The notes below the pieces were generated by a model that saw nothing but the letters and a program-made list of their open reading frames with translations, searched no databases and was not told where the DNA came from. A DNA stretch of 9,335 bases from assembly GCA_025449775.1 (NCBI GenBank), contig JANWIS010000179.1, forward strand, positions 1 to 9,335. The letters are read 5' to 3'. The translations under genes were made by a program, and so were the position numbers. The DNA is from Ignavibacteriaceae bacterium (lineage in GTDB: Bacteria; Bacteroidota; Ignavibacteria; Ignavibacteriales; Ignavibacteriaceae). Of this stretch, positions 6,812-9,335 are shown one piece after another; positions within the stretch are counted from its first letter, which is position 1, and each line of letters starts with the position of its first letter.

Positions 6812-7774
6812 TTAAGCGAATTTCAGGTATTCACTCCTTTTGGCAAACGTACTGTAAATACCACCGGTATGAAGGAAAATAAATTTCCATCCTTTTCCTT
6901 TTTGCAAGACTAAATCATTGTAAGCACAAAATGCTTTACCGGTATATGCCGGATCAAGAAGAATTCCTGTCGTCCGTGCGACTTCAGAAATGATTTTTAA
7001 CTTTTGTTTGGAAATATTTTTGTATCCTTCATTTGAATAATCATCAATTAATTCCAATCTGCTTTCATCGATTTCGCAAGGAAGATTAAAATCAAGAATA
7101 GCACCTTTTGCAAGCTGAATTATTTTTTTCCTGATCACTTCTTTTGGAAGCAGAACATTTACAGCAAAGATTTTTAATTTCAGTTTGTTTAAAGCTGAAC
7201 CGGCTAAAAGTCCTGCAGCAGTTCCACCTGAACCACAAGCAGTGAATATTCCATCAATTGTTTTTAAATCAATTTGTTTCTTCAATTCATTTACAAAATT
7301 TATGTATCCCCAGATTCCTAAAGTCGATGATCCGCCTGAAGGTATTACATAAACTTTTTTTCCTTTTTTAACTAACTTTCCTCGTTCTTCGAACATTAAA
7401 TCATCGACACGATCAAACCCTTTTTTGTTCAAATAGATAATTTCAGCTCCATACATTTTATCAAGGAAAAGATTTCCATCAGCAGTTCCTGTTTCCTTTC
7501 CCCATAAAAACAGCTCTGTCTTAAAACCTAATTTTGCACTAACAGATGCAACAGTTCTGGCATGATTCGATTGTTCTCCACCGCAAGTAATAATTATATC
7601 AGTTTTTAATTTTTTCGCTTCATAAATCAGGTACTCAAGCTTCCTGATCTTGTTGCCGAGAAAATCGGAGCCGGTGTAATCGTCTCTTTTAATTAAAAAA
7701 TCCTTTCCACGGAATTTTATTTTTTCAATAGGTGTTGGAAGCGGAGTGAGATTTAATTTTTCAGGAGTTAACAT
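6812..7774 (-). CDS. PLP-dependent D-cysteine desulfhydrase-like enzyme (ACC deaminase family)
   Basis: PLP enzyme of the tryptophan synthase beta-like fold. D-cysteine desulfhydrase breaks D-cysteine into pyruvate, ammonia and sulfide; ACC deaminase is the close relative. Counting from the upstream ATG at 7801, the PLP lysine is Lys51 (GNKIRKLEYL), the catalytic Ser78 lies in GGEQSNHAR, and the phosphate loop is CGSGGTAAG (189-197). The two positions known to separate the activities (Glu295 and Leu322 of Pseudomonas ACC deaminase) appear here as Thr287 (DPAYTGKA) and Thr312 (HTGG), favouring D-cysteine desulfhydrase. I chose ATG 7774 (MLTPEKLNLTP): it lies two bases after the kdsB stop (TAA-AA-ATG), whereas ATG 7801 would overlap kdsB by 25 bases and add a lysine-rich MASEKRKIK. 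The product is 320 residues, normal for the family. Substrate remains inferred, so no symbol is given. Confidence 0.9.
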   Translation of the reverse strand: MLTPEKLNLTPLPTPIEKIKFRGKDFLIKRDDYTGSDFLGNKIRKLEYLIYEAKKLKTDIIITCGGEQSNHARTVASVSAKLGFKTELFLWGKETGTADGNLFLDKMYGAEIIYLNKKGFDRVDDLMFEERGKLVKKGKKVYVIPSGGSSTLGIWGYINFVNELKKQIDLKTIDGIFTACGSGGTAAGLLAGSALNKLKLKIFAVNVLLPKEVIRKKIIQLAKGAILDFNLPCEIDESRLELIDDYSNEGYKNISKQKLKIISEVARTTGILLDPAYTGKAFCAYNDLVLQKGKGWKFIFLHTGGIYSTFAKRSEYLKFA

Positions 7775-7776
7775 TT

Positions 7777-8538
7777 TTATTTTTCTTTTTTCTGAAGCCA
7801 TTTGTGATATGTCCGTGCCCGTTTTAAATCTTCCTGAGTATCAACACTGATACCGTCGTATTCTGTTTCAACGACTTTTATTTTCATCCCGTTTTCCAGC
7901 ATCCTCAATTGCTCAAGCATTTCTGTTTTTTCAAGATCAGTTTGTTTGAGTGAAGTAAACTTTAACAACGCTTTTCTTCTGAATACATACAACCCGATAT
8001 GTTTGTAATAATCGGTAATATTTAATGCCCCAGAATCCGAGATTGCATTCCGGGCATACGGAATTGTTGAACGGGAAAAATAAAGAGCATAATTATCATA
8101 ATCGAAAACAACTTTTACAATATCCGGTGAACGCAATTCTTTCAACGATTGAATTTGTTTAATTAAAGTGGTGACTTCAATATTTTTATCAAAGAGTAGA
8201 GGTTCAATTGCCTGATCGATCATTTCACCATAAATAAATGGCTCATCACCCTGAATGTTCGCTATGATGTCTGCTTCTTTATAAGTCTTTGCAACATAAG
8301 CAATCCTGTCCGAACCGCTTGCAATTTCTTTTGGAGTTTCGATTACATCAGCACCAAAACCTCTTGCAACCGATGCAACTTTTGAATCATCAACAGCGAG
8401 TATAATTTTTTCAACCAGCTTCGATTTGGAAGCACTTTCATAAGTGTGCTGTATCATTGGTTTTCCACCGATGTTTGCTAATGGTTTTCCCATCAGTCGT
8501 GTGGAAGCAAATCTTGCAGGTATTATTCCGATGATCAT
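7777..8538 (-). CDS. kdsB: 3-deoxy-manno-octulosonate cytidylyltransferase (CMP-KDO synthetase)
   Basis: Activates KDO with CTP to CMP-KDO in the cytoplasm, for attachment to lipid A in lipopolysaccharide synthesis. The 253 residues match the family length. The nucleotide-binding N-terminus is IIPARFASTRLMGKPL (5-20), followed by IASGSDRIA (72-80), NIQGDEPFI (94-102), YFSRSTIPYAR (153-163), YKHIGLYVFRR (178-188), LEKTEMLEQLRMLENG (202-217) and GISVDTQEDLKRA (229-241): the full set of KdsB motifs in order. The ATG at 8538 places MIIGIIPAR at the exact N-terminus, so the start is secure. It ends two bases before the preferred start of the PLP-enzyme gene and lies 120 bases after the acyltransferase gene, possibly with its own promoter. 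The gene implies an LPS-bearing outer membrane. Confidence 0.97.
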   Translation of the reverse strand: MIIGIIPARFASTRLMGKPLANIGGKPMIQHTYESASKSKLVEKIILAVDDSKVASVARGFGADVIETPKEIASGSDRIAYVAKTYKEADIIANIQGDEPFIYGEMIDQAIEPLLFDKNIEVTTLIKQIQSLKELRSPDIVKVVFDYDNYALYFSRSTIPYARNAISDSGALNITDYYKHIGLYVFRRKALLKFTSLKQTDLEKTEMLEQLRMLENGMKIKVVETEYDGISVDTQEDLKRARTYHKWLQKKEK

Positions 8539-8563
8539 CTTTTAATCATTGTTGTATTAATTC

Positions 8564-8626
8564 ATTGCTTCATTGTTATTGTTGAAATTCAAATTTAATT
8601 TTATAGCAATGGGACAATGAAACAAT
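8564..8626 (-). repeat. Imperfect 13-bp inverted repeat in the kdsB leader
   Basis: ATTGCTTCATTGT (8564-8576) and ACAATGAAACAAT (8614-8626) are inverted copies with one mismatch, around a 37-base spacer. As minus-strand RNA the mismatch becomes a G-U wobble, so a 13-bp stem could form. The outer arm overlaps the proposed -33 element of the kdsB promoter, so it could be an operator site or just CATTG-rich low-complexity sequence. Confidence 0.4.
8590..8617 (-). promoter_or_regulatory. Candidate kdsB operon promoter (TTG-N17-TAAATTTG)
   Basis: The minus strand has TTG (8617-8615), 17 bases, then TAAATTTG (8597-8590), an exact match to the Bacteroidota promoter pattern TTG-N(17-23)-TAnnTTTG. 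Transcription would begin near 8583, giving a leader of about 45 bases before the kdsB ATG. It lies in the only sizeable gap (120 bases) between acyltransferase and kdsB. This pattern is established for Bacteroidota; its use in this organism is inference. Confidence 0.38.
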
Positions 8627-8658
8627 TTCTATTTTTCTGATTTTAGGTTTGAAATAAA

Positions 8659-9335
8659 TTAATTGTGATTCTTAATTACAACTTCTCTTACTTTATTCAT
8701 CAAATCAATTTCTTTCTGCCTGTTTGTAATTCCATCTGATTGAATCGGTTTATCAAAATGAACTTTTATTGTTCCTCTTTTAAGTCTGTAAGTTCCCTTA
8801 GGCATAATTTTATTCGATCCGATGATTGTTGTTGGAATTATCGGGTAACCAACTTGAGCAGCTAATCTGAATGCTCCTCTTTTAAATTGCTGAATCTCAC
8901 CTGTTAAACTTCGCGTACCTTCTGCAAAAACTACAATCGAAATATTTTGCTTCTGCATTTTTTCTTTTGCTTCTTCAATGCTGTCCATTGCCTTCTCATA
9001 ATTTTTCCTGTCAACCATTACATAAGGACCCAAAGCAAGCTGCCAGCCGAAGAACGGAATTTTTGCAAGTTCTTTCTTGAATATCATTGCCATACGATTG
9101 GGAATTGTTTTTTGTAATACAACAATATCATATTGACTAGCATGATTTGAAACAAACACATAAGTTTTTTTCTTATCAAAATTTTCCAAACCTTCTATTT
9201 GAATTTTTATTCCGCTTAACCAAAGAACTCCGCCTGAAAAATATTTTGAAAGTTTGAAATAAAGAGTATGGCTTCTGTCCGTCAAAGAAAAGATCAATGC
9301 AAAAACAGAGCAGATAAAAGTATGAATAAAAATCA
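8659..9335 (-). CDS. PlsC-type 1-acyl-sn-glycerol-3-phosphate acyltransferase (N-terminus beyond window edge)
   Basis: Membrane-associated acyltransferase that adds the second acyl chain to lysophosphatidate, giving phosphatidate for phospholipid synthesis. The visible motifs are complete: HASQYD (the HX4D catalytic pair), FKKELAKIPFFGW (motif II), FAEGTRS (motif III, glycerol-phosphate binding) and YPIIPTTI (motif IV). The frame has a possible TTG start at 9297, but it stays open without a stop to the window edge. The extra codons read as hydrophobic residues (IFIHTFICSVFALIFSL), which look like the usual N-terminal membrane segment. The gene is therefore truncated by the window, not started at the TTG. 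The 3' end is a TAA at 8659-8661, 120 bases before kdsB. Some family members acylate other acceptors (for example ornithine lipids), so the substrate is inferred. Confidence 0.92.
   Translation of the reverse strand, partial: IFIHTFICSVFALIFSLTDRSHTLYFKLSKYFSGGVLWLSGIKIQIEGLENFDKKKTYVFVSNHASQYDIVVLQKTIPNRMAMIFKKELAKIPFFGWQLALGPYVMVDRKNYEKAMDSIEEAKEKMQKQNISIVVFAEGTRSLTGEIQQFKRGAFRLAAQVGYPIIPTTIIGSNKIMPKGTYRLKRGTIKVHFDKPIQSDGITNRQKEIDLMNKVREVVIKNHN

Noticed and set aside
7772..7801. ATG 7801 as the start of the PLP enzyme.
   Set aside because: It would overlap kdsB by 25 bases and add a lysine-rich tail not typical of the family. ATG 7774 sits two bases after the kdsB stop and begins the conserved N-terminus.
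9295..9297. TTG at 9297 as the true start of the acyltransferase.
   Set aside because: The frame stays open to the window edge with hydrophobic residues typical of the family's N-terminal membrane segment, so the real start lies outside the window.

Overview
The window is chromosomal DNA, AT-rich, from a Gram-negative bacterium of the Bacteroidota/Ignavibacteria kind. The best evidence is the large secreted protein at 2628-5879: it has a signal peptide at one end and a type IX secretion tail (NYPNPFNPAT...) at the other, a tail very common in Ignavibacteria and relatives. CMP-KDO synthetase implies lipopolysaccharide. The genes lack Shine-Dalgarno sequences, and some upstream regions carry sequences like the Bacteroidota -7 box TAnnTTTG. 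The assignment is inference from these traits, not from a marker gene.

Layout. At the left edge (1-415, minus) is the N-terminal part of a UvrD/PcrA-type helicase, cut by the window end. A divergent 163-bp gap leads to a plus-strand soluble PAS-GAF histidine kinase (579-2279). The kinase converges on a long minus-strand run that fills the rest of the window. The 348-bp convergent gap (2280-2627) holds a strong minus-strand intrinsic terminator, preceded by a T-box-like GGGTGGCACGG core and a sequence able to pair with the terminator's 5' arm. It looks like an attenuator with no gene to regulate, and is the most unusual thing in the window.

The minus-strand run, in transcription order, is: a PlsC-type acyltransferase (8659 to beyond the right edge), kdsB (7777-8538), a D-cysteine desulfhydrase-like PLP enzyme (6812-7774), a HIT-family hydrolase (6327-6758), a stand-alone B12-binding subunit of the methylmalonyl-CoA mutase type (5924-6334), and the type IX-secreted beta-propeller protein (2628-5879). 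From kdsB to the B12 protein the genes are tightly packed (2-bp gap, 53-bp gap, 8-bp overlap), suggesting an operon. The functions are mixed: envelope lipid and LPS sugar activation, sulfur amino-acid catabolism, nucleotide hydrolysis, and propionate/methylmalonyl metabolism. The arrangement looks like a housekeeping operon rather than a dedicated pathway.

I see no transposase, integrase, CRISPR array, tRNA or rRNA, and no convincing new defence or mobile system. Most of the window is ordinary; the orphan attenuator-like element deserves the closest second look.
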